From Desulfurivibrionaceae bacterium (GTDB lineage Bacteria > Desulfobacterota > Desulfobulbia > Desulfobulbales > UBA5123), in NCBI GenBank assembly GCA_030145325.1, contig JAQYVW010000016.1, positions 1 to 52,127 on the forward strand: a stretch of DNA of 52,127 bases. The letters are read 5' to 3'. A program made the position numbers and the translations under genes. How positions within the stretch are numbered: position 1 is the first letter of the stretch; each line of letters opens with the position of its first letter. The notes below the pieces were generated by a model, which searched no databases, was not told the origin of the DNA, and saw nothing but the letters and a program-made list of their open reading frames with translations. This document shows positions 41,790 to 51,346 of this stretch, piece by piece.

Positions 41790-44624
41790 ATGAAAAAAAT
41801 TCTTCTCGTCGACAACAGTACTTTCTTTCTGCAACTGCTAAACAAATTTCTGACGGCTGAAGGGCATCATGTGCAATGTGCTCCGGATGGACTGGCCGCT
41901 TTGGATGTTCTGAAGAGCTATCAACCCGATGTTATCTTCATTGATATGGTGATGCCCAGGATCAGCGGCGACCGTTTGTGTCGCGTTATTCGTAACATGC
42001 CTGGCATGCAAAGCATCTGTTTGGTGATCCTCTCTGCCACCGCCGCAGAAGAAAAATTTGATTTCGCATCTTTCGGAGCTGATGCCTGCATTGCCAAGGG
42101 TCCTTTCAAGGATATAAAAAGGCATGTCTGCTCGGTTTTGACCGGCCTGGATAGTGACCGTATGGAAGAGTTGTCCCATAAGGTCATTGGCACCGAGGAA
42201 GTTTATCGTCGGGAGATCACCGAGGAACTGCTTTCTACCAAGAATCACTTTGAAATCACCCTGCGGAATATCTCCGAGGGGTTTCTCGAATTGTCCAGCG
42301 ACCATCGAATCATCTACGCTAACCTGGCCGCCGCTGCAATGTTTGGTCACCAGGAAGAGGCGTTGTTGGCCACCGTTTTTGCGGATCACTTCTCTGGTGA
42401 TGATCGGCAGCAGGTGCTCGATCTGTTTCAGGATTCAGGGGAAGGCGAGTCTAGTCTTGGTGAACAGACTCCCCTAATGCTCAACAGCCGTTACATCTTG
42501 ATGCATGTGTTGCCGGTGGTGGACCAGACCGAGCGATCCCTGATCATCATCATTAGCGATATTACCCAACGCAAACAGGTTCAACAGGAGCTTGTCTGTC
42601 ACCGCGACCACTTGGAGGAATTGGTTCAGGAGCGGACAGTGGAGTTGATTCGGACCAACGAGGCGCTTAGGGAACAGATTGCCAGGCGAGAGGAGAGTGA
42701 GGAGGCCACCATTCTTGCCTATAATGAACTCACTCAGATCTTTAATGCCTCCAGCGACAGTATGCGGGTTATGGATACCCAAGGCATGATTATCAGGGTC
42801 AATAAATCCTTTGCCGAACTTGCCGGGGTCACCCCTGATGAGGCCAAAGGACAGCATTGCGCCGCCTTGTTTCGCTGCCCACATTGTCATACCGACCTTT
42901 GTTGCATCAATTTGCTTCTGAATCATGGCGAGCCTGTGGAGTCAGAAGTAGCGCATATCGCCCCCGATGGCACCACCGTTTATTATCTCGTCACCACCGC
43001 CCCCATGTATGATCCCAGCGGTGGCTTGATCGGGGTGGTGCAGAATTTAAAGGATATCACCCTTCGCAAACAAGCGGTGGAGGAGATCCGTAGGGCCAGG
43101 GATGATTGGGAGCGCACCTTTAAGGGTATCGGCGATATTGCCACCATTCAAGATAAAGATATGCGTATTCTGCGGGTTAATCAGGCGGCTTGCCTGGCTC
43201 TCAGTCTGCCCCCGAAGGAGATCGAGGGTAAGTTTTGTTATGAACTCTTTCAAGGGGGGATGACGACGGGGCCTTGTTCTGGCTGTCCGGCAGTGATGGC
43301 CATTAACGATGGTCTGGCGCATAGCGCTGAAATTTATCACCCCAACTTGGAGAGGGTATTTCTTGTTTCGGCATCGCCTGTTTTCGATGACCAGGGCAAG
43401 GTGATGGGCGTCGCTCATTTTGCCAAAGATCTCACTGAAATGAAAGAACTGGAGCGTCGGCTGCGTCAAGCCCACAAGATGGAGGCCATCGGCACCTTGG
43501 CTGGAGGTATTGCTCATGACTTCAACAATATCCTTACCGCCATCATGGGTTACACCATCTTGGCCATGGCCAGTACCGATAAGGATAGTGCCCTGTACAA
43601 AGATCTTCAGGCCATTAAGCTTGCTGGCGGTAGGGCGGGGACATTGGTGCAACAAATTCTTTTATTCAGTCGCCAGGACGATTTGCAGCGGCGGGCGATT
43701 CTTATGGCTCCGCTGGTCAAGGAAGCGTTGAAGATGATGCGGGCGACGTTGCCGGCAACCATCGATATTCAGACAGAAATAGCCGATGAAGAGGCGGTAA
43801 TTCTCGGCAACCCCATTCAGATTCACCAAGTCTTGTTGAACTTGTGTACCAACGGTGCCCAGGCGATGGGTGCTAATGGTGGTATTTTGCGGGTGGTGCA
43901 GAGCATTGTAGACATTGCTGACGGATCATCTGACCAAGAAGATGGGATTACTCTGCCAGCTGGTACCTACCTCAAGCTTACCGTTGCCGATGACGGCTAC
44001 GGTATTTCAGCGGACAATCAGGATCGCATTTTCGAGCCTTACTTCACCACCAAAGAGGCAGGTAAGGGAACCGGCCTTGGTTTGGCCATGGCCCATGGCA
44101 TCATACTCAGTCATGGCGGCCAGATCATGGTTGACAGTGAGATCGGTAATGGTACCACCGTTCACGTTTTTTTTCCTGTTATCAACGACAAGGTGAAGGT
44201 GGTGGATGAGGTGACTGTATCTTCTCCGGCACCAGGCCACGAGCGTATTTTGTTGGTGGACGATGAACCGATGGTTCTGGCGGTGGTGTGTCGACTTTTG
44301 CAAAGCTTGGGTTACGAAGTGGTGGACGAGAATGATTCCAGGAAGGCGTTGGAGCTATTCCGTAGTCAACCCCGGGGTTTTGATCTGGTGATTACAGACA
44401 TGACCATGCCCAAGATGACCGGCGCAGAATTGGCCGAACAGATGTTGGCCCTTCGTTCCGATCTGCCGATAATTATCTGTACCGGTTATAACGAAACGAT
44501 CAATCAAGATATGTTGCGCAACCTGGGCGTCAAAGGGTATGCCATGAAACCATTCGTCCACGAAGAGATTGCTTTGCTTATTCGCCAGGTGCTTGATGGA
44601 GCAGAGGAAGACGAAGCTCGCTGA
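41790..44624 (+). CDS. Soluble hybrid histidine kinase: receiver, three PAS domains, kinase core, receiver
   Basis: I use ATG 41790 because MKKILLVDNS is the natural start of a receiver domain; the frame upstream opens only with TTG. The 944-residue product has a receiver with acceptor Asp52, PAS regions at about 155-265, 320-430 and 450-560, and HisKA with [10 protein letters not shown] (His near 575). The HATPase domain has DDGYGI and GTGLGLAM, and a second receiver from about 818 has Asp near 869. PAS2 and PAS3 carry Cys-rich stretches (RCPHCHTDLCC; GPCSGCPAV), which could bind metal or sense redox. No membrane helix is present. A two-receiver layout implies a multistep phosphorelay. Confidence 0.92.
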   Translation: MKKILLVDNSTFFLQLLNKFLTAEGHHVQCAPDGLAALDVLKSYQPDVIFIDMVMPRISGDRLCRVIRNMPGMQSICLVILSATAAEEKFDFASFGADACIAKGPFKDIKRHVCSVLTGLDSDRMEELSHKVIGTEEVYRREITEELLSTKNHFEITLRNISEGFLELSSDHRIIYANLAAAAMFGHQEEALLATVFADHFSGDDRQQVLDLFQDSGEGESSLGEQTPLMLNSRYILMHVLPVVDQTERSLIIIISDITQRKQVQQELVCHRDHLEELVQERTVELIRTNEALREQIARREESEEATILAYNELTQIFNASSDSMRVMDTQGMIIRVNKSFAELAGVTPDEAKGQHCAALFRCPHCHTDLCCINLLLNHGEPVESEVAHIAPDGTTVYYLVTTAPMYDPSGGLIGVVQNLKDITLRKQAVEEIRRARDDWERTFKGIGDIATIQDKDMRILRVNQAACLALSLPPKEIEGKFCYELFQGGMTTGPCSGCPAVMAINDGLAHSAEIYHPNLERVFLVSASPVFDDQGKVMGVAHFAKDLTEMKELERRLRQAHKMEAIGTLAGGIAHDFNNILTAIMGYTILAMASTDKDSALYKDLQAIKLAGGRAGTLVQQILLFSRQDDLQRRAILMAPLVKEALKMMRATLPATIDIQTEIADEEAVILGNPIQIHQVLLNLCTNGAQAMGANGGILRVVQSIVDIADGSSDQEDGITLPAGTYLKLTVADDGYGISADNQDRIFEPYFTTKEAGKGTGLGLAMAHGIILSHGGQIMVDSEIGNGTTVHVFFPVINDKVKVVDEVTVSSPAPGHERILLVDDEPMVLAVVCRLLQSLGYEVVDENDSRKALELFRSQPRGFDLVITDMTMPKMTGAELAEQMLALRSDLPIIICTGYNETINQDMLRNLGVKGYAMKPFVHEEIALLIRQVLDGAEEDEAR

Positions 44625-44947
44625 GATGTGGAGGGATGGTAGAGCTATCTTTATGGGTGGGGGCTTGGGCAAGGTGCCCACTCTTTAATCATGTTGCCAA
44701 GTTTCCTTCCTCTGCCTGACTCAAGGCCGTTAAGATCACCATTCGAATAAAAAATGCAGGATGGTTGGTTGCCTGGCCTTTATTATCCATAGCAATGATA
44801 TGGATAATAAAGGCGTATTGCCATTTGCAAGAAATCCCGACAATTAATAGTTATACTTGAGAGCAATTATTAATTGTACCTTGTGTTGAGGGACATGTTT
44901 TGGCTATGATGATAATTCGTTTATTTGCCAAGGGAAAAGGTGTTTGT
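44625..44947. promoter_or_regulatory. Upstream region of the PstS-like gene with two inverted repeats
   Basis: A perfect 16-bp inverted repeat lies at 44776-44791 and 44799-44814, with left arm GCCTTTATTATCCATA. A second, ACAATTAATA (44840-44849) with TATTAATTGT (44868-44877), brackets a -10-like TATACT (44852-44857). No clear -35 is seen. This arrangement suggests repressor control of the PstS-like gene. Confidence 0.45.
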
Positions 44948-45808
44948 ATGTGTTTTGTCATCGGTAAATCAGTTAACCGTTCACCCCTGATCTTTTGCAC
45001 GATTTTTTCTTTGCTGTTGCTTGTGCCTGTGTCCACCGCTTTCTGTTCGGGCCTGAAGAGTTTTAAGGGCACCAGAGGGTCTCTGCTCATTGCTGGTGGC
45101 ACTGCGCATTTACCGGTGATGTCCGAACTTGCCCGCAGGATCCATGAGAGTAATCCGCAGGTCAATATTTCAGTAAGCGGCGGCGGTTCCTCGGCTGGTA
45201 TTGAGAAGGTCGGGGAAAATATTGTCGATATTGGCAACAGTGGTCGCTTGTTGACCAAGGACGAAGCCGCTGCCTATGCCCTTACCTCTATCCCCTTTGC
45301 CATTGACGGCATCGCGGTGGTGGTTCATCCAACCAACAAGGTTTCCAGCTTGTCCAGCGAACAGGTGCGGAAGATTTTTATTGGTGAGATCCGTAACTGG
45401 CGCGAAGTCGGCGGTGAGAATGAGGAGATTCATCTCTATGGCCGCAAGTTGGGGAGTGCTACTCGCAAGGTTTTCCGGGAAAAGATCCTTGGGGCAGATG
45501 ATTTTGCTGCCAACAGCAAGGTGGTGGATGCCAACAACGCTATGAAGGTTATCGTATCCTGGGATTTGCAGGCAATCGGTTATCTCAGTATCGGCCATCT
45601 GGATGCCACCAAGGTCAAGGCGGTTATCCTCGACGGAATTATCCCTAATCAGGCCAACTCCACCAATTCAAGTTACAAGATCTCCCGGCAGCTCTACATG
45701 TATATCTCCGAGACCCCTACCGCTCTGACTCGATTATTTGTCAACTATGTTCTCGGAAGTGAAGGCCATGACGCCATCGTCGCTGCCGGTTATATTCCCT
45801 TACATTAG
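44948..45808 (+). CDS. PstS-like periplasmic phosphate (or anion) binding protein
   Basis: The ATG at 44948, preceded by AAAAGG, gives 286 residues and a clean Sec signal (FCTIFSLLLLVPVSTAFCSG). The mature protein matches the PstS family: LIAGGTAHLPVMSELARRI, VSGGGSSAGIEKVGENIVDIGNSGR, IPFAIDGIAVVVHP, IFIGEIRNWREVGG, and GRKLGSATRKVFREKILG. Such proteins bind phosphate or related anions. No PstCAB genes are nearby; a membrane hybrid kinase follows 88 bases later. The pairing suggests it presents its ligand to that kinase, which is inference. An upstream ATG at 44900 is possible. Confidence 0.88.
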   Translation: MCFVIGKSVNRSPLIFCTIFSLLLLVPVSTAFCSGLKSFKGTRGSLLIAGGTAHLPVMSELARRIHESNPQVNISVSGGGSSAGIEKVGENIVDIGNSGRLLTKDEAAAYALTSIPFAIDGIAVVVHPTNKVSSLSSEQVRKIFIGEIRNWREVGGENEEIHLYGRKLGSATRKVFREKILGADDFAANSKVVDANNAMKVIVSWDLQAIGYLSIGHLDATKVKAVILDGIIPNQANSTNSSYKISRQLYMYISETPTALTRLFVNYVLGSEGHDAIVAAGYIPLH

Positions 45809-45896
45809 AGGTTTGCGCTGTCGCAATGAGCGAGGCGCGTCTCTCCATTCCCCTATCCATCACCCCTGACTGGGGATGAGGAGATTTCTGGCCGTC

Positions 45897-48212
45897 ATGT
45901 CTAACCGATTAATTGATAAGTTTGCCGTCAGGGTTATTTTGCCCATCGCGGTGATACTGCTTATTCTTTGCGGATTGTTGTACTTTTTTCTGTACCGATC
46001 AGCCGTTGACTTTGCCAATCAGCAACAACAGATGCATCTCGATTATCATCAGAAAGATATTTACGATATGATCAGCCGTTCGTATGGCAGCATTTCCTTG
46101 GCGGAGGCAGATGATCAGTCGGTAATTCTGGTCAAGAAAGCTGAGACCATCAGCGAAATTGATATCTATTTTAAAACCTATGGGTTGATCGGTAAGATTA
46201 CGGAAAATAATCGTCTGCTCTATTCGTTCAATGTGCCTGGCAAGGGGCCGCAAGCAACACTACAGCTTGCCGACATCCCGGATAAATTTTCCGCAGTGGT
46301 TGTTTTTCCGCAATGGCAGTGGAAAGTCCTCGTGGGGCAGGATCCAACCACCTTTGAAGTTTTTACTGATCAAGCACGTACGACCATGGTGGCGCTATTA
46401 ACTGCATTTGCATTGTTGACGGTGGCTGTTCTGTTGCTGCTGTGGTTATCGGTAAAGAAGCCCATTGCGAGAATAATCGGGCAAATTAAACAAAACACCC
46501 CGCCAGACTATAGCGGGGTTGAGGAGTTCGAGTTCCTGAGTAATACCATCGCTGCCGACATGCAATGGCGAAAAGAGTATGAGCGTCTTCTTGTCCAGGG
46601 CAGGGATGAACTCGAAGTTGTTGTCCAGCAACGAACCGAGCAGTTGCAGGCCGAGGTGGAAGAGCGTAAACAGACCGCTGAGCAGCTTTTTGCCGAAAAG
46701 GAGATGCTGGCAGTGACCCTGCTCAGCATCAGTGATGGGGTCATTACCACCGATACCCGCGGCACCATTGTTATGCTTAACAAGGTCGCTGAAGAATTCA
46801 CCGGCATGGCCATGGGAGAAGCGGTGGGGCGGCCCATCAGCGAGGTGCTTGAATTATTCTGCGAAGAGAGCGGTACTCCTTGTCGGAATAAGGTTCATGA
46901 CGTGTTGGCGACAGGGGAGGCGGTTGGTATTACCCCGGGGGTGCTTCTGAAGGGCAAGGATGGCACCTTGCGTAACGTTGCCGACAGCTGTGCGCCGATC
47001 CGAGACCGGAATAATGAGATGGTTGGGGTGGTATTGGCCTTCCGTGATATGTCCGAACTCAATAAATTGGAAGAAGAACGTTTCAAACGGAAGAATTTGG
47101 AGTCCATCGGTTTCCTGGCCGGGGGCATCGCTCACGATTTTAACAATCTCCTCACCGTCATCAGCGGTAATATTGATCTTGCCGCCTATGCTGCCGATGG
47201 GGATCGAGCATCCCAAGGTAAGCTGTTGGAAGAGGCGGCCAAGGCAACAGGTAGAGCTGCGGGATTAACCCAGCAACTGCTCACCTTTGCTCGAGGCGGC
47301 GCGCCGGTGAAAAAAACAGCTCATCTCGAAGAGATTGTCCGCGAGTCAGCCGGATTTATTCTGCGTGGCAGTAAGGTTGATTATTCTTTTGGTGCGGACC
47401 CCGACCTCTGGCCGGTTACTGTGGACACGGGTCAGATCAGTCAGGTAATTCAGAATCTGGTTCTTAATGCCAGCCATGCCATGCCTGGCGGCGGCACTGT
47501 AGATATCGTCTGCCGCAATCTGGAGTTTGCCGATAACGACGGTCAGCCGTTACCGGCGGGTAAATACGTCCAGATTGAGGTGCGGGACAGCGGCATCGGT
47601 ATCCCGGACGAGTATATCGATAAAATCTTTGATCCATACTTTACCTCCAAGGCCATGGGGGAGAAGAAGGGGACCGGTCTCGGTCTTTCCATCGTCCATT
47701 CCGTGGTCACCAAGCACGGCGGCACTATTCAGGTGCAATCGCAACCGGGAAGTGGCACTACCTTTACCGTCTTTCTGCCAGTTCTGGGCCTGGGCGAGAT
47801 TGACCAAGGCAGTCGCAAGGAAGAGTTGGTAACCGGTCATGGGTTTGTTCTCGTGATGGATGATGATCAGATGGTGCGTGATCTTACTCGGCAGATGCTT
47901 GTTCAACTGGGGTATGGGGTTGTGGCCACTTGTGATGGCGCGGAGGCCATTCAGCGTTACCGGGAGCTGCAAGAGAGTGGGCGGTCTGTGGATGCAGTGA
48001 TCATGGATCTGACTGTGCCGGGCGGGATGGGAGGCGAAGAGGCGGCGGTTAAATTGCTGGAAATCGACCCCCAGGCCAAGATCATTGTCGCCAGTGGCTA
48101 TGCCAATGGTCCGGTGGTGGCTAACTTTCAGCAGTATGGGTTTGTCGGCGCGGTGGAGAAACCTTTTACCTTGGCCAAGTTGAGCCGGGTGGTGAGTGAT
48201 ATCCTTAGCTGA
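45897..48212 (+). CDS. Membrane hybrid sensor histidine kinase with PAS and receiver domains
   Basis: The 771-residue product from ATG 45897 has two membrane helices (about 10-33 and 160-185) around a periplasmic loop of about 125 residues, a linker helix, a PAS domain (about 255-385), HisKA with [10 protein letters not shown] (His near 412), a HATPase with DSGIGI and GTGLGLSI, and a receiver from about 650 with Asp near 702. GAGGAG lies 13 bases before this start; ATG 45876 would add seven residues. It follows the PstS-like gene and may sense through it. Kinase core and receiver closely resemble those of the minus-strand kinase at 17087-20005. Confidence 0.92.
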   Translation: MSNRLIDKFAVRVILPIAVILLILCGLLYFFLYRSAVDFANQQQQMHLDYHQKDIYDMISRSYGSISLAEADDQSVILVKKAETISEIDIYFKTYGLIGKITENNRLLYSFNVPGKGPQATLQLADIPDKFSAVVVFPQWQWKVLVGQDPTTFEVFTDQARTTMVALLTAFALLTVAVLLLLWLSVKKPIARIIGQIKQNTPPDYSGVEEFEFLSNTIAADMQWRKEYERLLVQGRDELEVVVQQRTEQLQAEVEERKQTAEQLFAEKEMLAVTLLSISDGVITTDTRGTIVMLNKVAEEFTGMAMGEAVGRPISEVLELFCEESGTPCRNKVHDVLATGEAVGITPGVLLKGKDGTLRNVADSCAPIRDRNNEMVGVVLAFRDMSELNKLEEERFKRKNLESIGFLAGGIAHDFNNLLTVISGNIDLAAYAADGDRASQGKLLEEAAKATGRAAGLTQQLLTFARGGAPVKKTAHLEEIVRESAGFILRGSKVDYSFGADPDLWPVTVDTGQISQVIQNLVLNASHAMPGGGTVDIVCRNLEFADNDGQPLPAGKYVQIEVRDSGIGIPDEYIDKIFDPYFTSKAMGEKKGTGLGLSIVHSVVTKHGGTIQVQSQPGSGTTFTVFLPVLGLGEIDQGSRKEELVTGHGFVLVMDDDQMVRDLTRQMLVQLGYGVVATCDGAEAIQRYRELQESGRSVDAVIMDLTVPGGMGGEEAAVKLLEIDPQAKIIVASGYANGPVVANFQQYGFVGAVEKPFTLAKLSRVVSDILS

Positions 48213-48277
48213 CGGAGCCCTCCATTCACGGATAACTTCTTGGCGTGACCTGCTGTCTTAGGCCGATCCGCTTGCCG

Positions 48278-48460
48278 ATGTTTAGGCCGCCGATCCCCTT
48301 TGTTAATGAACCTGATGAAGAGGAAAAGGTTGCTGAGCTGGCACCTCAGGAGCAGGTCTATATTGCCCCCGAGATGCTTGCCGCCGCTGAATTTATTCTT
48401 TCCCGGCTGGAGAATTATAGAAAAAGGGTCAAGTCAGCCTTTGAGCTGTTTTTAGCTTGA
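48278..48460 (+). CDS. Small acidic hypothetical protein
   Basis: ATG 48278 opens a 60-codon frame after the kinase stop; the frame is open back to about 48245. The product begins MFRPPIPFVNEPDEEEKVAE and ends in a helical YIAPEMLAAAEFILSRLENYRKR. No ribosome binding site is obvious and I do not recognise it. Composition (an acidic linker, then an amphipathic helix) is protein-like, so a real short gene is plausible. Confidence 0.4.
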   Translation: MFRPPIPFVNEPDEEEKVAELAPQEQVYIAPEMLAAAEFILSRLENYRKRVKSAFELFLA

Positions 48461-48514
48461 GGGTGTCTTGAGGTTGGATCTGCTAAGGGGGAAAGCTAAT
48501 AGCTGATTTGACCC
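48426..48514. repeat. Long-loop inverted repeat between convergent genes
   Basis: GGGTCAAGTCAGC (48426-48438) and GCTGATTTGACCC (48502-48514) are inverted with one mismatch. It lies between the small acidic gene and the flavoprotein gene on the other strand, a likely shared termination zone. Confidence 0.4.
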
Positions 48515-48527
48515 TCTGCCGCTAACC

Positions 48528-49130
48528 TCAAGAGATTTGCATGGTGCTGGCGACTTCGGCCATCCGGCGGCCAAGATTCTGGGCGGTGGCGATTCCAACC
48601 GTGTCGTTCTCGTAGCCATCGGGGTGGTTGCCCCAGGCCGCCCCACCGAAATGATCGCCGTCGCCGATAATGATCATGTCGTGGATCATCATTGCCGCGT
48701 GCACTGCCTGAATAGTCAACTCCTGACCGCCGTTGCGGGAGCCGCCCACCGCAATGGCTCCGCCAAGCTTGTTCTTGAACATGAAGCCATTGCGCCGAAA
48801 GAGAACCGTTCGGTCGATAAACGCCTTGGCCTGGCTGGACATGGAGCCCATATAGACCGGGGTGGCGAGGATGATGCCCACAACTTCCGGGTCGGCCAGT
48901 TTGGCAATAAGCGGTTGGTAATCATCTTCCTGACTGCAAAGCACCCCTTTTTTACAGGCGTCACAAGCAATGCAGCCGTTGACGTTGAGTCCGGCGAGCT
49001 CAATCAGTTCCACCTCCAGGTTTTGCCCAGCTTCCTCTGCCGACCCCTTGGCCGCCTGTAGGCACTGCTCTGTTAAAAATTTGCTGGATTTGTTTTTTCT
49101 CGCACTTGCCACTACACCGATAATTTTCAT
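48528..49130 (-). CDS. Iron-sulfur flavoprotein-like NAD(P)H:FMN reductase family protein
   Basis: The 200-residue flavodoxin-fold protein starts MKIIGVVASARKNKSSKFLTE, where the FMN phosphate binds. It carries a compact cysteine motif (Cys53, Cys56, Cys59, Cys65) like the 4Fe-4S site of archaeal and clostridial iron-sulfur flavoproteins. FMN-binding loops follow: ATPVYMGSMSSQAKAFIDR and GGSRNGGQE. Proteins of this type transfer electrons between ferredoxin and other acceptors and are common in anaerobes. AGGAAAGAG precedes the ATG. It lies downstream of the hydrogenase-like genes on the same strand, about 170 bases away, so a link to them is possible but unproven. Confidence 0.88.
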   Translation of the reverse strand: MKIIGVVASARKNKSSKFLTEQCLQAAKGSAEEAGQNLEVELIELAGLNVNGCIACDACKKGVLCSQEDDYQPLIAKLADPEVVGIILATPVYMGSMSSQAKAFIDRTVLFRRNGFMFKNKLGGAIAVGGSRNGGQELTIQAVHAAMMIHDMIIIGDGDHFGGAAWGNHPDGYENDTVGIATAQNLGRRMAEVASTMQIS

Positions 49131-49299
49131 GGTTTCTCTTTCCTTGTTTAGTGATGTTTTTGATTTCGGGGAGCACTCCTTTCTCTTACTCTAAATTGCC
49201 GACCTTTTGCATAAGGGTGTCGTGAAAAAGTTTGATTTTCGTCGCCTTGCTTGGATTATGGGTAATTTACCCATCCCCTTGCGCCCTCTTCCGTCTTTC

Positions 49300-51276
49300 C
49301 TACCAGACCGAAACAAACACCAACAACGCCAGTAGGGCCATGGCGGTATAGAGCAGATAGAGGCCGACCATGCCGTGTTGGATGGCGCGGCGGAGGTGGC
49401 CGGTAGCCTCAACGATGTTGGTCATGGCAGGGCGGAGCAGGAGGTCGAGGACGGTGTCCGGGGTGTGGGTGGCGAAGGGTTCCTTGCTGGGGAAGGGGGT
49501 TGTTTGGGTGGGTGTTTTGATTCTGGTGCGTAAGGCCCAGGAGAAGAAGTTGACGGTCAACTCGGCAAAGGAGGTGGCGGTGTAGCGGGCGCGGAGCAGG
49601 GGGAGGCTGTAGCCGCAGCCCCAGGTGGTGGTTTGGGGGATTTTTTTGTCTTTTTTGGGCCGCAAGGATAAGAATCCAGCCGTAACGAGGATGAGCAGAA
49701 CCACGGCGATGCGGCTGATGTTTTCAGCCGGGGCCAGGTTGGCAAGGTCGGCGGTTGCGGTGATGGTGGCGTTGCCCAGCCAGGTTGAGGTGGCGTTGGC
49801 GAGGAGCGGCAGCAGGGTGGTGGGGGCGAGGCCGATCCAGGTGCAGGCTGCGAAGAGGATGGCCATGGGCAGGAGCATGGTCAGCGGTGGTTCGTGGCCC
49901 GGTCGCTCAGCCTTTGGCGCGCCCAGAAAGGAGAGGCCGAAAACCTTGGCAAAGCAGAGCAGGGCCAGGCCGCCGGTCATGGCTAGTCCCGGCAGAGCGA
50001 GGAGGGCCAACGGCGGGATCGGGGCCGAAACCTTGGCGGCTTGGAAGAGTCCGAGATAGACCAACCATTCACTGACAAAGCCGTTCAAAGGCGGCAGGCC
50101 GCAGATGGCCACGGCGCCGCCGAGGAAAAAGAGGCCGGTGAGGGGCATGGTGCGGAGCAGGCCACCGTAATCGGTGAGTTTTCTGCTGCCGGTGGCGTGA
50201 ATCATCGCTCCAGCGCTTAAGAAGAGCAATCCTTTAAAGAGGCCGTGGTTGATGACATGGAGCAAGGCTCCGGCCAGCCCCAGGGTGACCATGGCCGGGA
50301 TATGGTAGCTGCGACCCAGTAGCGCCGTGCCGATTCCCAGGAGGATGATGCCGATGTTCTCAACACTGTGAAAGGCGAGGAGTCGTTTGATATCGTGTTG
50401 GGCAATGGCAAAGACCACCCCCATCAGCGCCGAGATCAGTCCCAATCCCAGAATTGTCCAGCCCCACCAGGGCGGGATAACTGCGAAGTAGCCGGTGACC
50501 CGGATAATGCCGTAGATGCCCACCTTGATCATCACCCCGGACATTAGGGCCGAAACATTGCTGGGGGCGGCGGCATGGGCGCCGGGTAGCCAGACGTGCA
50601 GCGGCATCAATCCCGCCTTGAGGCCGAATCCCAGCAGAGCCAGAAGGAAGATGATGGTGGCGGTGGCGGTGTTGCTGTCCAGGGTTGCGGCCAGGGGCAA
50701 CAACGGGGTGCTGTGGATAGTGCCAAGAAGAGCGAACATCCCGAACAGGGCCAGAGTACCGGTGTGGGTGGCGGCAAGATAGATGAATCCGGCTCGCAAT
50801 GGTTCTTCATCGGAGCGATCGCTGACCACCAGGAAGAAACCGGCCAGGGCCATCACTTCCCAGGCAAAAAGGAAAAGAACGCTGTTGTCGGCCACCAGTA
50901 CCAAGATGATTCCGGCGGCCAGCAGGGGGTAAAAGGCGCGCAGCCAACTGCCTGAACCGGGATGTTTGGCCACCGGCCAGTAGCCTTCAGCGTACAGGCT
51001 GCCCGCAGCGGTGACCAGCAGGGCCGGATAGATGAAGATGGCGCTGAGGCTGTCCAGGTGAAAGGCCAAGCCGCCGCCTGGTACCGACCAAGGTAGAAAC
51101 AGGGAGGCTGCTGCCGATTTCATCAGGATTAAGGTGGTGGCAACGATCCCCAGCAGACAGCCGGTCAGCATGAGGGTCAGGGTGGCCAAGGGCCAGAATC
51201 GTCCGCCCCGTCGGCAGGCGATGCCGGTGAGTGACGAGAGGAGGATAATGGTGACAGACGTTAAGAACAGGGTCAT
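49300..51276 (-). CDS. Proton-conducting membrane subunit, HyfB/NuoL-like (Mrp/complex I antiporter family)
   Basis: The 658-residue protein has about 14-16 membrane helices. The proton_antipo_M core includes FLFAWEVMALAGFFLVV, LLALLGFGLKAGLMPLHVWLPGAHAAAPSNVSALMSGV and KRLLAFHSVENIGII, followed by LHVINHGLFKGLLFL. Conserved charged residues in the helices (Glu of WEVMAL, Lys of GLKAG, His of LHVWLP) are in place. The profile is closer to HyfB/HycC-type subunits of group 4 hydrogenases than to NuoL/M/N. GAGGAGG precedes the start at 51276. It lies 70 bases downstream of a ferredoxin-NuoB gene, as in energy-converting hydrogenase operons. Confidence 0.88.
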   Translation of the reverse strand: MTLFLTSVTIILLSSLTGIACRRGGRFWPLATLTLMLTGCLLGIVATTLILMKSAAASLFLPWSVPGGGLAFHLDSLSAIFIYPALLVTAAGSLYAEGYWPVAKHPGSGSWLRAFYPLLAAGIILVLVADNSVLFLFAWEVMALAGFFLVVSDRSDEEPLRAGFIYLAATHTGTLALFGMFALLGTIHSTPLLPLAATLDSNTATATIIFLLALLGFGLKAGLMPLHVWLPGAHAAAPSNVSALMSGVMIKVGIYGIIRVTGYFAVIPPWWGWTILGLGLISALMGVVFAIAQHDIKRLLAFHSVENIGIILLGIGTALLGRSYHIPAMVTLGLAGALLHVINHGLFKGLLFLSAGAMIHATGSRKLTDYGGLLRTMPLTGLFFLGGAVAICGLPPLNGFVSEWLVYLGLFQAAKVSAPIPPLALLALPGLAMTGGLALLCFAKVFGLSFLGAPKAERPGHEPPLTMLLPMAILFAACTWIGLAPTTLLPLLANATSTWLGNATITATADLANLAPAENISRIAVVLLILVTAGFLSLRPKKDKKIPQTTTWGCGYSLPLLRARYTATSFAELTVNFFSWALRTRIKTPTQTTPFPSKEPFATHTPDTVLDLLLRPAMTNIVEATGHLRRAIQHGMVGLYLLYTAMALLALLVFVSVW

Positions 51277-51346
51277 TGTTTTCCTCCTCGTTTAATTGTG
51301 AATTACTCTTATGGTGCTGAATATCGCATTTATTTTCTCTTTACCC

